Shown: piece by piece, positions 1-9,972 of the stretch
Layout: every line of letters begins with the position of its first letter
Numbering within the stretch: the first letter of the stretch is position 1
NCBI GenBank assembly: GCA_963799085.1
Contig: CAWCWA010000003.1
Span: 45,626 to 109,625 of the forward strand
Direction: 5' to 3'
Length of the DNA stretch: 64,000 bases
Source: AP-15 sp963799085
GTDB lineage: Bacteria > Pseudomonadota > Alphaproteobacteria > ATCC43930 > CGMCC-115725
Notes under the pieces: model-generated
Seen by the model: the letters and a program-made list of their open reading frames with translations, nothing else
Databases searched by the model: none
What the model was told of the DNA's origin: nothing
Program-made: the position numbers and the translations under genes

Positions 1-1200
1 CAAGATCGGCAGAAGAAGCTCCAAGGTCGCCTTGTCCTGGCAATGCTCGACATAGCGGTGCAGCGCGTGAAAGAACCACAGCGTCGCATCGGCCGTGTGG
101 TAGAGGCCCTGATTTTGTCCTTCCGGGAACATGTTCGGGATCAGTCCGTCGCGCAGGTAGTGAGCGAAGGTGCGCAGGATCCAGCGTGCCTCGATCGCCC
201 GCCCGGTCGTTAGAGTGAGTCCCTCGAGCGAGATCATCGTGTCCCGGCCCCAATCGGTGAACCAGTGATAGCCGGCGATCACGGTGCGCACTTCATCACC
301 CTCGGCCCGCGCCCGGGCCCCGTCGGCAATGCGTCCCACCGGGGTAATGACGAAGGCGTCGGCCGCAAGGACGAGCTCGGCTGCGTACCCGATCTGAGCC
401 GGCGCCGCCGCCATCCCGACGAGGCGCCGGCGGCGCTCGCCTTCGAAGGTCAGCGCATCGTCGGGGCTTAGCGCCAGCACAGTATGCCAAGCCTCCGTCG
501 CAGCGATCAGGGTCAGCGGGCAATCCTTGCGGATTTCTCCGGCAAAATAGCCGGGGCTCCAGAGCCAGCCTCGCGAATCGTAACCGCGCTGCGCCTCGAT
601 CTCATAGAAGCGCTCGCGGCGCGAGCCGCCATCGGCGGTAAAGGTCGGGCCTTCGGAGTTCTCCACCGCCAGCCGCAAAGTGGGCAAATCCGGCCCGGCG
701 CTGACCTCGTATCGGTTGTCCCGGACGGTCAGCGTATAGCCCGAGGAGAGCGTCTCGCTGACCGGCGCCTCGAGCGGACGAAAGTTGATCAAGGGTCTGA
801 GCCGCAGGCGGACGCGCCTGCCGTCGCGGAGCAGGCGAAAGGTGGAATGCACGATGTTTTGGCGCGAGGGCACGACAATCGACTTCTCGATGACGACGCC
901 ATCGAGCTCATAGCGCCAGCTCGGCAGGCCCATGTCCAACGTGAAATCGAGGAATCGCCCGTTCTCGCGCATGTTCACGACGCTGCCGTCTGCGAGCTCG
1001 ATGTCGACCTCGAGATCGTTGAGGACCACCATGCGGCCGAGCGGAGCCGGCTGGGCGGCGATCAGGAAGCCGTGGTATCGCCGGGTGATCGCCCCCGTTA
1101 TCGTCGCCGAGGCGTAGCCGCCCAACCCGTTTTCCACGAGCCATTCGCGCGGAGCCTCCGATGACGTATTCTCGTCGCGGATGCGCCCGGTGCGGGTCAA
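1..1200 (-). CDS. Glycogen debranching enzyme (amylo-alpha-1,6-glucosidase family), 3' end cut by window edge
   Basis: The reading frame is open from 1200 to the left edge (400 codons) and gives the N-terminal part of a GDE-type debranching enzyme, which removes alpha-1,6 branches from glycogen or maltodextrin. Seen: EWLVENGLGGYAS and TRRYHGFL near the N-terminus (substrate-binding GDE_N domain), and YHWFTDWGRDTMISLEG about residue 315, the start of the (alpha/alpha)6 catalytic domain that continues outside the window. The only sensible start is TTG at 1200, which overlaps the stop of treZ as TTGA, so the two genes look translationally coupled. Context (treZ upstream) places it in glycogen-to-trehalose conversion. 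The family is sure; the start codon is inferred. Confidence 0.85.
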   Translation of the reverse strand, partial: MTRTGRIRDENTSSEAPREWLVENGLGGYASATITGAITRRYHGFLIAAQPAPLGRMVVLNDLEVDIELADGSVVNMRENGRFLDFTLDMGLPSWRYELDGVVIEKSIVVPSRQNIVHSTFRLLRDGRRVRLRLRPLINFRPLEAPVSETLSSGYTLTVRDNRYEVSAGPDLPTLRLAVENSEGPTFTADGGSRRERFYEIEAQRGYDSRGWLWSPGYFAGEIRKDCPLTLIAATEAWHTVLALSPDDALTFEGERRRRLVGMAAAPAQIGYAAELVLAADAFVITPVGRIADGARARAEGDEVRTVIAGYHWFTDWGRDTMISLEGLTLTTGRAIEARWILRTFAHYLRDGLIPNMFPEGQNQGLYHTADATLWFFHALHRYVEHCQDKATLELLLPIL

Positions 1201-3153
1201 CCATTCGCTTCTCGGAGATGGAAGACGTTCTTCGCCTCGGGTATCGTGACTGAGGAGCCGGGGATGAGGACGGTGGCGCTTTGGCCCGAGATGAGCCAAT
1301 CCCCTACGGCATCCTGCGCCGGGCCCCCTGAACCACCGTAAACCGGAGCCTCGCTGGACCATAAGAGCCGCCAAGCCTGGCCCTCGACAGGTGCCAGCAG
1401 CGGCTCGGGTGCGGGGCCGAGCAGGAGGTCGCGGCCGAGATTGACAATCAGCAAACGGTCGGCGCCACTCTGCGAGAAAAAGCGCAGCATCCAGGCTTCA
1501 TCCGTGAGTGCGGCACCATCGATCCGGCATGGCCGCTGTCCAAGCACCGGGTCCGTACGCCGCAGCTCCAGAAGGTCTCGATGCAGTGCATAGATCGAAG
1601 CATGCCGTTGCCGTTCGCCGAGATCGATCACCGATCGGCGAAACGTGTCGATGTCGCCGGGATCGGCGAGCTCGGCCCGCATCTCGCTCGTCGCGAGACT
1701 GGGAAATTGCGCGAGGGAACGGCGGCGCCCCTCGCGGACATCGTGCGACAGCTCGGTCTCGTGATCGGCAAAATAGAAGAACGGGCTCGACGCGCCGAAT
1801 TCCTGCCCCTGGAACAGCATCGGGATGCCCGGCATCAGCAAGAAATAAGCGGTCATCGCGCGAAGCCGGCCCGGGCTCGTCAACGCGTGACAGCGCTCTC
1901 CGGTGCCAGAGTTGGCGATCTGGTCGTGGTTCTGCAGAAAGACGACGAAGCATTCCGCCGGGAGGTCGAGGGTCGGCGTGCCGCGCGCTTTCCGCTGCCA
2001 CTGGTAGCGCTGCCCCTGATAGAGGAAACCGTGCTTGGCGGCGGCAACGAACTCGCGCGGCCGACCGCGGTAATCCGAGTAGTAGGCCTCGTGATGTCCG
2101 GTCAGCGCAACCATGGCGCTGTGATGGAAATCGTCGTTCCACAACGCATCGAGCCCATACCCGCCGCGCTCGGCCGGGCGTATCAGCCTCGCCTGCTGCG
2201 GCTCGTTCTCACCGACGACAAGGGTGATTCTGCTGCGCCCCGCCGATCGCACCTGCCGCGCGACGGCAGCGATAATATGATCTTCCGATCGATCGAAAAT
2301 TGCCTGCGTCGCGTCTAGCCGCAGCCCATCGAGATGATATTCGTCTATCCAGTAGCCCGCGTTGGCGACGAAGAACTCGCGTACTGGGCCAGAATCGGGA
2401 CCATCAAAATTGATCGCCTCACCCCAGTCGTTGTCGTGGCGGTCGGTGAAATAAGCCGCGGAGAACAATTTGAGATAGTTACCGTCCGGGCCGAAATGGT
2501 TGTAGACGACATCGAGGATGACAGCAATCCCGAGAGCATGGGCGCGGTCGACGAAGCGACGAAAATCAACTGGCCGGCCGTAGAGCCGGGTTGGTGCGAA
2601 GAGGTTGACGCCGTCATATCCCCAGCCGAACCGGCCGGGGAATTCCGCCACCGGCATGATTTCGACGCAGGTGATGCCGAGTTCGGCGAGGGCCGGCAGT
2701 TCGCGGAGGGCGGCATCCCAGCTTCCATTCGGGGTGAAGGTGCCGACATGCATCTCGTAGATGACAAGCTGCTCGCGCGCCACTCCGCGCCACGCATTAT
2801 CAGTCCAAACGAAGTCACTGGGATCAACAATTTCCGAAGGTCCGTGCGGTCCTTCCGGTTGAAATCTCGACGCCGGGTCGGGCAGCGCCTTTTCATCGCG
2901 ATCGAGACGGAAGCGATAGCGCATGCCAGCTTGCCCCGGCAGGCTCCACAGCGAAAAGTAGCCGGCCGGCGTCCGATCGCAGTGCTTCCGGTTCGAGACC
3001 TTCGATCTCGACAACAACCTCGCGGCAACGGGGCGCCCAGACACGGAAGTGGACGCCGCCGTCGGACTGCGGCTCGGCGCCGATCGGCAGACGCCGGACA
3101 GGTGCCGCTTCGCTCGTGAGCGAATATTCAGCAGCGAAAGGCTCGGGCGGCAT
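1197..3153 (-). CDS. treZ: Malto-oligosyltrehalose trehalohydrolase (frame change near 2965)
   Basis: GH13 enzyme that cleaves maltooligosyl-trehalose to release trehalose, the second step of the TreY/TreZ route. The start is ATG at 3153 after an AGGGG-type ribosome site; residues 1-60 carry the N-terminal beta domain (GGVHFRVWAPRCREVVVEI). Near 2961-2975 the frame changes, and the rest (GMRYRFRLD onward) continues in another frame down to 1197. Catalytic motifs are intact: DVVYNHFGPDGNY, nucleophile Asp in DGLRLDATQAI, acid/base Glu in VVGENEPQ, and FLQNHDQIAN. Total length is about 650 residues, slightly longer than the usual 580-600. TreY is not in the window. The break is one small indel, so either a sequencing error or a recent mutation. 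The debranching gene follows with a TTGA overlap. Confidence 0.88.
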
Positions 3154-3214
3154 CGCCAGCCCCTGTCGCTTCTTGGTGAGGCTGAAGCCGGCGAGCGCGT
3201 CCACGTCGCTCCGC

Positions 3215-3487
3215 CTACGGACCAGCCCTGTGCGCCGGCGGTTCTTTAGCGATGCCTGTCGTGATCCCATCATCCTCTCGGATCCGCGACGGGTCCTGAT
3301 CCGGAAGCTTCAGTGTGATGGTGGACCGCAAAACACTGCCGATCGCCGTCGCGATTTGAACCAGCCGAGCCGCATATGCGTGGTCTTTTTCGAAGAGCTT
3401 GGAGGCTCGGGGACGTTGCCTCGCCATCTGATCGGGAGGGGCTGACGCGGAGGTGTCGCGTTCCGGGCTAGTCCGCGCTGTGGTCAT
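3215..3487 (-). CDS. Hypothetical protein, 90 aa
   Basis: Open frame directly upstream of treZ on the same strand (gap about 60 bp). The product is basic and polar, with no membrane segment and no motif I recognise. It could be a small leader gene of the treZ operon or a chance frame in high-GC DNA. Position and strand are the only support. Confidence 0.3.
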   Translation of the reverse strand: MTTARTSPERDTSASAPPDQMARQRPRASKLFEKDHAYAARLVQIATAIGSVLRSTITLKLPDQDPSRIREDDGITTGIAKEPPAHRAGP

Positions 3488-3828
3488 GTGGCCTCCGGGA
3501 TTGCCATGCTTCTCGCTGGATCGTGCGCGAGTAACAGATCATTAGCGCAGCCCGTCCGACGTTGTTAGGTTCGGAAACTACTCAGGCGCGGCGAACCGAA
3601 TGCGTCAGCATGACCCATGGAAGGCGCGGCGTGCGCGCGACCGCGCTCGACAGCCCGCAATTTCGGTTCAACGGAACGCCTGCCTACCGACGCTTTGGGT
3701 AGTTTCCGAGCCTGACGTCGCGCCTCGACGTACGATATGTATCAGTTGCGGTTAGATGCGACAGCAACCCCATGCCTCATTGTCGGATCTATAGTGTTCG
3801 ATGGAGGCGACAACATCCGGCAGTTAAA
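3488..3828. other. Intergenic region between divergent treZ side and 3829 gene
   Basis: About 340 bp between divergently oriented genes, so promoters for both directions should lie here. The stretch around 3735-3760 is comparatively AT-rich. I see no tRNA, repeat or clear hairpin, and I could not pick a convincing promoter pair. Confidence 0.4.
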
Positions 3829-4330
3829 ATGACGCATTCGGCTTCGGCTTCTCATCTTGGATCTGAGTTCGACGATTTTCTGTACGCGCCGATTGGCGAG
3901 GACAGGAATGGAATGCTGCTCAGCGTGCTCTCGGCGCTGGCGCGATCGGACGTCGACCCTTGGCAGGAGGCTGCCAGATTGGCTGGCTTGCCCGTGGCAA
4001 CCGCGAGGCAGCGATTGGCGTCATTGATTACTGCACTGCCTGGCAAACCATCGGTGTACCCGGACCCGGCGATGATTGCGGCTCGCCTGGTCGCGCTCTT
4101 GCCGAGCCGGGCTCGTCCCGATGTTCCATCGCGTAAGACGTTGCCGAGCGCCGGTGCGGCGACGAATCGACGGACCGTCACGTTCCTGTATGTCGATCTT
4201 TATAGTCATCGCGCTGGGTGTCCAATGGATCGCCGCAAGCCATCAATCTTCAGCGCCGGCAGGCAACGACCGAGCACCGGCTTCCAGCACCGTTTCACCA
4301 CAGGTGCACCCGCCGATCTCTGGCCGGTGA
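3829..4330 (+). CDS. Hypothetical protein with C-terminal membrane segment (probable frame change near 4185)
   Basis: The start at 3829 begins MTHSASASHLGSEFDDFLYA, followed by a helical, conserved-looking domain (GMLLSVLSALARSDVDPW, then SLITALPGKPS and a PDPAMIAARLVALLP stretch). This resembles small anchored hypothetical proteins seen in Bradyrhizobium-like genomes; that is memory, not a search. After about residue 118 the starting frame degrades, while the neighbouring frame gives MSIFIVIALGVQWIAASHQ, a plausible single membrane helix with a short tail ending at 4330. I therefore infer a small indel around 4180-4195. Without it the frame runs to 4407 with an arginine-rich tail. Function unknown. 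Confidence 0.5.
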
Positions 4331-4459
4331 CCGGCCACGACCGACCTCGGCATCGCCGCCAATCGCGACCCCGCCAATGCCTCGCCGCGCCTTCTGAAAT
4401 TGGCTGAGCTCGATGGTGAGCGGGGCGTGCTTTATACTGAGCCGGTGCGTCTTCAGATC

Positions 4460-5335
4460 TCATTTCTCGAGCCGCTTCCGGATCGACAGCAATTCCTGGC
4501 GGCGCTCAGCGCTGGTTTTTGGGTAGGTCATGTTGAGTTCTCCGAGCGCATCCAGAATGATTTGGGAAACAATCAGCCGCGCATTCTCTTTATCGTCTGC
4601 GGGAACGACATACCAGGGCGCGTCCCGAATGCTTGTCGCGCTGAGGCATTCCTCATACGCCTTCATATACTGCTTCCAGAATTTCCGTTCCTCAACATCG
4701 GCAAGGCTGAATTTCCAGTTCTTTTCCGGCTCGTCGATGCGTTGCAGAAAACGCTTTCGCTGCTCCTCCTTCGACAGGTGGAGGTAGAACTTGACGATGC
4801 GGGTTCCGTTACTGTGGAGGTGGCTCTCCAGATTCACGATGGAGCGATACCGGTCGTGCCAAACCACCTCGTCATCATGCGGCAAGTCCGGGAGCCCTTC
4901 GCTGCGGAGAATCTCCGGATGCACGCGGGCGATCAGCACCTCCTCGTAGTACGATCGGTTGAAGATGCCGATCCGCCCGCGTTCCGGTAGGTCACGGGTG
5001 GTGCGCCAAAGAAAATCGTGTTGCAATTCGGCGGGGCTGGGATGTTTGAAGCTGTATACTTGGCAGCCCTGCGGATTGACCCCGGACATCACATGCTTGA
5101 TTGCGCCATCTTTTCCTGCTGCGTCCATCGCCTGAAAGATCAGCAGGACGGCATAGCGATTGGACGCGTAGAGCAGCTGCTGCAGCGAGCTCAGTTGCGC
5201 AACATGCTCTCCCAGGAGCTTGTGATAGTGCTCCTTCGACTCGTACACGGGCGCCACGGTCGTCGGCCACTTCCGGAGGTCGACCTCGTCTCCTTCCCGC
5301 ACCCGAAAGCCCTTCGAACTGAATTTCATTTCCAT
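4460..5335 (-). CDS. ppk2: Polyphosphate kinase 2 family protein (polyphosphate:nucleotide phosphotransferase)
   Basis: PPK2 enzymes move phosphate between polyphosphate and nucleoside mono- or diphosphates. Seen: Walker A type loop LIFQAMDAAGKDGAIKHVM about residue 70, Walker B region RIGIFNRSYYEEVLIARV about residue 120, and the basic lid KEEQRKRFLQRIDEP about residue 190. Length (about 290) and the GVNPQGCQVYSFKHP stretch fit the single-domain group that acts on AMP/ADP (often called class III). The start is probably ATG at 5335; a GTG at 5356 in the same frame is possible. It lies between a hypothetical gene and the H+-ATPase on the minus strand. The family is sure, the exact substrate is not. 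Confidence 0.9.
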   Translation of the reverse strand: MEMKFSSKGFRVREGDEVDLRKWPTTVAPVYESKEHYHKLLGEHVAQLSSLQQLLYASNRYAVLLIFQAMDAAGKDGAIKHVMSGVNPQGCQVYSFKHPSPAELQHDFLWRTTRDLPERGRIGIFNRSYYEEVLIARVHPEILRSEGLPDLPHDDEVVWHDRYRSIVNLESHLHSNGTRIVKFYLHLSKEEQRKRFLQRIDEPEKNWKFSLADVEERKFWKQYMKAYEECLSATSIRDAPWYVVPADDKENARLIVSQIILDALGELNMTYPKTSAERRQELLSIRKRLEK

Positions 5336-5458
5336 CCCTTCGGCGGTGCCGGCCACATGGGTCGCGTCGGTTCATTTGGGTGTCGCATCTTTCCGAATCT
5401 CCCGCTCCGCCTTGAGCCAGTCCTGGACCGCGCATGGCCTTCGCGACGGCCTTGCCGC

Positions 5459-8011
5459 TCATAGTAGTTCATAAGCCCGCTCGGCGATCTGCGGTGTCAT
5501 ATCGGCAGGTTCCTTGGCCAATAGGTGTGCGGCAGTCGGATCGAAAATCCGATACGCCAGGAGTTTCACGGGGTCGGTCACGAGGAACCACGCCACGGCG
5601 TAGCCCCAAACGAACAGTGCCCAGCCCCAGCCGAGGGGTGCCATAAACAGCCCATAAACCGCGATCAGAGTCGCTACGAGTTGCGTGCCGAGCACGGCCA
5701 TCCATAAAACCCGCGCGGGGCGTATCGACCAGAACGGGCCGCGCGTGCGCGTCTGGAAAATCGTCAGATGTCCGGCCACCGACAGCATCAGATACATCAT
5801 CGTCTGGAGATGCGGACGGTCGAGATGAAAGACGCGGTCGCCAAGGAAAAACAGGCCAAACGCGGCGATCGGGCCGACGAGGCCCAGCACCGTGGCGATC
5901 CCCAGCACCAGGCGCATGTTCCACGCCTCGGGCTCGTCCTTGTAATGAACGTTGTCATAGGCAATCGACAGGATCGCGCCGTCGTTGAGCAACGCCAGCA
6001 TCACGATCATCACCGCCGTCAGCGGATAAAAGTTGAAGATCAGGATCGCCAAGGTCATGAACAGCAGCACGCGCAGCGTTTCGGCGATGCGGTAGATCGC
6101 GTAGCTGTTCATCCGCTGGAAGATTTTCCGGCTCTCCCTGATCGCGTCGATGATCACCGACAGTCCGGGCGTCATCAGCACGATGGCCGCCGCCGCACGC
6201 GCCGCGTCCGTCGCCCGAAACAGCGTGCCGCCGGCGTCTTCATCCCGTCGCTGTCGCCGAGTCCGCGTTTGCAGGTCTTCGACAATGTGGAACTTGTGTT
6301 CGGGGAAGACCTGGGCGAAACCGTCGGCGGCCTCGATGGCCTTGCCCACCGCCGGCGTTTTTTGCTGCTTTTCGTCACCCAGGGTGGCGGCATCGAGGAT
6401 ATTTGTGCCCATCCCCAGCTTCTTGGCGGTTTCCTGGGCGATGGCGAGCGCATCGCCGGTCACCATCTTGACCTTGACCCCCATCTGTTGCGCGGTCGCG
6501 ATGGTGGACTTGGCATCGTCCCGCGGCGGGTCGAATAATGGCAGCACCCCCAGAAACTGCCATTTGCCGTCGCCCTCGGCGCGCGCCACGCCCAGGGAGC
6601 GGAAGCCGCGCGCGGCGAACTCGTTAACCGCCTTGTCGACGGCTTGCTTCACCTCTGCGGCATTGGCCGATAACGCCAGGATCACCTGCGGCGCGCCCTT
6701 CGTCACCTTGAACGCCTTGCCATCCGGGCCCGTGACGGCGGCTTCCGTGCGCTTGTGCACCGCGTCGAACGGCTGGAAATGCCCCACCTTGTAGGGTTTC
6801 AGGGCCTGATCGTTTTTCAGGCCGCCCAGTACGGCCAGATCGATCGTGTCGTTATTGTCGGCACGCGAGGCCAGCGCAGCAGCGAGGATCACCTGCTCGG
6901 CGGGAGTATCGTTCACGCCGAACGGATCGCCCAAGGTCAGCTTGTTCTGGGTCAGGGTGCCGGTCTTGTCGGCGCACAGGATGTCGACGCCGGCCAATTC
7001 CTCGATCGCCACCAGCCGGGTCACGATCGCCTTCTTCTTGGCGAGCAGGCGTGCGCCGACCGCCATCGTCACCGACAATACCGTCGGCATTGCCACCGGA
7101 ATCGCGGCCACGGTCAGCACCAGGGCGAACTGCAAGGTGGTCAGGATCGGGTCGCCGCGAAAGATCGCGACGGCAACGATCGACGCCACCATGACCACCG
7201 CCAGAATGATCAGGTAATTGCCGATCTTCAGCACGGCGCGCTGGAAGTGGCTGACGGTCTTCGCCCCTTGCACCAGCTCCGCGGTCTTGCCGAAATAGGT
7301 GTTCGCACCGGTGGCATAGACCAGGGCGCCGATCTCGCCCTGACGAACGATCGAGCCGGAAAAGATTGCTTCGCCGGATTTGCGGGTGGCGGGCAGCGAC
7401 TCTCCCGTCAGCGCGGATTGATCCACCTCCACCGGGTCGCCGTCCAGCAGGCGCGCGTCCGCCGGCACAATGTCGCCCAGGCGCACACGGATGACGTCGC
7501 CCGGCACCAATTCGCGCGCCGGCGGGGTGATCCACTTTCCATCCCGTACCACCCGGGCCTTGATCGCCAGCGTGGCCTTCAGCGCGGCAATGGCGTTGCC
7601 CGCCTGATGTTCTTCCCAGAACCCCACCACAGCGTTGGCCAGAAGCAGAACCAGGATGATGCCAAAGTCCGGCCAATGCCGGGCTACCGCCGATAGGACC
7701 ACCGCGGCTTCGATCATCCACGGGATCGGGCCCCAGAAATAGCCGAGGAATTTCAGCAGCTCATTGGTCTTCTTTTCTTCAATCTCGTTGGGCCCATATT
7801 GGGTCAGCCGCTTTGTTGCCTCCGCTTGGGTGAGACCCTCCGGAGACGACCCCAATTTCTTCTCCACCTCCGCCAGCGGCAGGGTTTTCAGATCGTCCTT
7901 CGCATCGGGCTTCGATCCCGGCTTCGATACGGGGCCCTGGGCCTGGTCGGCATCGGGTTTCAATGCCGTGGCCGATGACGCACTTCGATTTTCCATGCGC
8001 GTCTCCATCAT
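5459..8011 (-). CDS. P-type (type IIIA) plasma-membrane H+-ATPase with damaged hinge region
   Basis: Proton-pumping P-type ATPase of 850 residues. Seen in order: N-terminal cation-ATPase domain (KRLTQYGPNEIEEKK), actuator TGES motif (DQSALTGESLPATRKSG), membrane motif AAIPVAMPTVLSVTMA, phosphorylation site DKTGTLTQNKLTLGDPFGV, nucleotide domain and a C-terminal membrane block (IYRIAETLRVLLFMTLAILI). The conserved hinge motif TGDGVNDAPALKKAD, expected after FPEHKFHIVEDLQ, is missing. In its place stand about 18 residues (TRTRRQRRDEDAGGTLFR), shorter than the usual roughly 30, before ATDAARAAA resumes. The open frame survives, but without this Asp-containing hinge the pump should be inactive. 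Either a real inactivating deletion with compensating shifts or an assembly fault. Confidence 0.88.
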   Translation of the reverse strand: MMETRMENRSASSATALKPDADQAQGPVSKPGSKPDAKDDLKTLPLAEVEKKLGSSPEGLTQAEATKRLTQYGPNEIEEKKTNELLKFLGYFWGPIPWMIEAAVVLSAVARHWPDFGIILVLLLANAVVGFWEEHQAGNAIAALKATLAIKARVVRDGKWITPPARELVPGDVIRVRLGDIVPADARLLDGDPVEVDQSALTGESLPATRKSGEAIFSGSIVRQGEIGALVYATGANTYFGKTAELVQGAKTVSHFQRAVLKIGNYLIILAVVMVASIVAVAIFRGDPILTTLQFALVLTVAAIPVAMPTVLSVTMAVGARLLAKKKAIVTRLVAIEELAGVDILCADKTGTLTQNKLTLGDPFGVNDTPAEQVILAAALASRADNNDTIDLAVLGGLKNDQALKPYKVGHFQPFDAVHKRTEAAVTGPDGKAFKVTKGAPQVILALSANAAEVKQAVDKAVNEFAARGFRSLGVARAEGDGKWQFLGVLPLFDPPRDDAKSTIATAQQMGVKVKMVTGDALAIAQETAKKLGMGTNILDAATLGDEKQQKTPAVGKAIEAADGFAQVFPEHKFHIVEDLQTRTRRQRRDEDAGGTLFRATDAARAAAAIVLMTPGLSVIIDAIRESRKIFQRMNSYAIYRIAETLRVLLFMTLAILIFNFYPLTAVMIVMLALLNDGAILSIAYDNVHYKDEPEAWNMRLVLGIATVLGLVGPIAAFGLFFLGDRVFHLDRPHLQTMMYLMLSVAGHLTIFQTRTRGPFWSIRPARVLWMAVLGTQLVATLIAVYGLFMAPLGWGWALFVWGYAVAWFLVTDPVKLLAYRIFDPTAAHLLAKEPADMTPQIAERAYELL

Positions 8012-8357
8012 GGCCCCGTCTGGCGGGCTTTATTTCGAGCGCGAGCCGTCACCGGCACGGCGAATTGCGCGTCCGCCGCGCCAGCCTAGGGAAGGTCCTT
8101 CTCTATCGCGGCGGTGTGGTGTCAAGCTCGCTTCTCAGTGGTGCTTTCGCTTCCGAACAATAATGCCGTCTCGCAAGGCTCTCGCTTATCTCCGGGAGGT
8201 CGGCGCTATGACCGCCCCATGATGGGTTCAGAAGGATGAGGTGGAACAATCTGAACATCGTCCTGCCGAAGCGGAACCACGTTCCCGGCGAACTCACCTC
8301 GTCCATCGTCCCCGCGAGGGGCGCTTTTCCGCCGGGGCGGAACTCAATATCCTTCTT
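8012..8357. other. Intergenic region upstream of the ATPase, flank of IS110 remnant
   Basis: About 345 bp between the ATPase start and the end of the IS110 coding remnant. It probably contains the ATPase promoter and the terminal non-coding end of the IS110 element. Short open frames exist on both strands but none looks coding. Confidence 0.4.
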
Positions 8358-9373
8358 TCAGGCGGCTACTGCATCGGGCTGCTTGCGCCAGCGGAATTGG
8401 GTACCGTCCGTCCACATCCGGTGCCGGATGACAGCGAGGCGTCGGGCCAGGGCGACGATTGCCTTCTTCCCTCCGCGACGACGGGCCAGCGGCATGCCCC
8501 AAGCCTTGAGCCAGGACCATTTCTGGCTATGTGTGAGAGCACCTGCGCTGCTTCATAGAAGTGCCGTGCGCATCATGGCGTCCCCACATTTCGAGATCCT
8601 TCCGTCGTAGTCCGTCTCGCCGGACTGAAAGCGGCGCGGTACCAAGCCGAAATGTGCCCCCACCATCTTGGAACGGACAAAACGCTGCGGCTGATCGACC
8701 GTGGCCCGAAACGTCAGTGCCACGACCGGTCCCACTCCCGGCACCGTCATCAAGCGGCGGCATAGCCGGTCGCCGCGGACCTGGTCGAGGACCATCTTGT
8801 GGCGTCCCGCGAACTGCAGGCAAGGGGGCGACAATTGCCCCTGGGGTCGGATGCCCCACCACCAATTCTCGGACTCTGGCTTCGAAGTGACCGGGCTGAC
8901 CACCCCCACCCTGAGCCCAAAATTGCGCACGGTTCCTCGGAGCTCGTTCTCCATGTCCTGCAGCTTGTCGCGGAGCCGCTTGCGTGACGTCAGCAGCATC
9001 CGCTCTTGCTGACTGGCCAGTGTCTTCACGTGCACTGCCTGGTACAACCCGACCCGCATCATCTGTGCTATACCGCGCGCATCGTTGCGGTCGCTCTTGT
9101 TCACTTGCTGGGCCTTCAGCACCGCCTTCATATGGCGTGTCTCCAGCACACTACCGGCAGCCCCGCCTCAAGCAGGCCGGTCACCATCCATTGCGACAGC
9201 GGCCCTGCCTCCAGCCCAACCCGGGCGTAGCCAAGTCCGGCCTCGTTCAACAGGGCAACGACTGCCTCTGGCTCCGTCGTTACTTTGGCCTCCCGTACGA
9301 TTTTCCCGGTCTCGTCTACAATGCCGATCGCCGTCTCCTTGACCGATACATCCAGGCCAGCACAATGCTTCAT
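8358..9373 (-). pseudogene. IS110-family transposase, frameshifted
   Basis: DEDD transposase/recombinase of the IS110 family, broken by several frame changes. It starts at 9373 with MKHCAGLDVSVKETAIGIVDE (catalytic Asp in LDVS) and LEAGPLSQWM (Glu). After a shift near 9140-9150 it continues with NKSDRNDARGIAQMMRVG (the Asp pair). A compensated double shift follows near 8830-8890. The C-terminal domain (MTVPGVGPVVALTFRATVD, GAHFGLVPRRFQSGETDYDG) then leads to a one-base shift near 8553 and another near 8535, before KWSWLKAWGMPLARRRGGK and the stop at 8358. With the shifts repaired the length is normal for the family. The element cannot be transposing on its own protein. Confidence 0.85.
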
Positions 9374-9479
9374 GGCAGTCCTTCCTCTGTAGAACGTTTT
9401 GGGGCCGGCTCATCCGGACCTCGTGTCCAACGTCAGTGTGAAGGACGGCCACCTCCGCCTCCAGCGACTACCGCCGGAA

Positions 9480-9972
9480 CCGCCGCGATACCCCATCTGA
9501 AAAAGGGGCGGTTGCGCGGCCAGGGGCATGGAGACAGTTCTGGTCAGCGGTAGGGCGAGCTTGCGGACCCATCGTCGGGCCGCGTTTTTGGTCGGTCGAC
9601 GGGCGTTTGCGCAAACGGGCGACACTACGCCTTCTGATATTGCAATCAGATCGCCGCCGGACGATGAACAGATTGGCCAGCGCACAGGTCACGATGAGGC
9701 GATGAGCGGTCTTCTTGAGCCCGCGATAGCGCACCTTGGCGAAGCCGAACACCCGCTTGACGACCCCGATCGCATGCTCGACCCCCGCCTTCGCGAGGGC
9801 AGGCTCCGGGCCCGCACCTGCGACTTGGTTCGGTTCTTCGCCCGCTCGACCATGTCCACGACGCCGCGGTGGCGGTCGCGACGATTGACGAAGTCCCGCG
9901 CCGCGGGGGCGTGTTGCCGGATCACCGCGCGCTGGCCGCAATAGGCCGGGTCGCCCATACCCGGGTCTGCCG
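9480..9972 (-). mobile_element. Truncated 3' part of an IS5-group element (copy 1)
   Basis: This stretch aligns base for base, with scattered differences, to the 3' half and terminal non-coding end of the element at 55.2-55.7 kb. The alignment starts from the CTGAAAAAGGGG terminus and stops abruptly near 9972, after the region coding GDPAYCGQRAVIRQ. The rest of the element is absent and IS6/IS427 fragments follow. It carries the same 23-bp insert as the second copy, so the insert predates the copying or both descend from one interrupted element. Confidence 0.75.
9783..9805 (-). repeat. 23-bp palindromic insert, copy a (in IS5-group transposase)
   Basis: On the minus strand it begins AGCCTGCCCTCGCGA and ends GCGGGG. 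It sits exactly between the codons for VRAR and VEHAIGVV, which are adjacent in intact IS5-group transposases. The 23 bases shift the frame; removing them restores it. The core around TCGCGA is self-complementary. Confidence 0.7.

Noticed and set aside
6755..7696. Long plus-strand open frame opposite the H+-ATPase
   Set aside because: It is His/Arg/Gln-rich, has no motifs and mirrors the codon pattern of the real gene; a high-GC antisense artefact. The same applies to long frames opposite treZ, secF, secD, cysS, the ABC ATPase and the CLC gene.
8236..8610. Plus-strand frames at the left end of the IS110 remnant
   Set aside because: They are antisense to the IS110 C-terminal codons, which are clearly recognisable on the minus strand.
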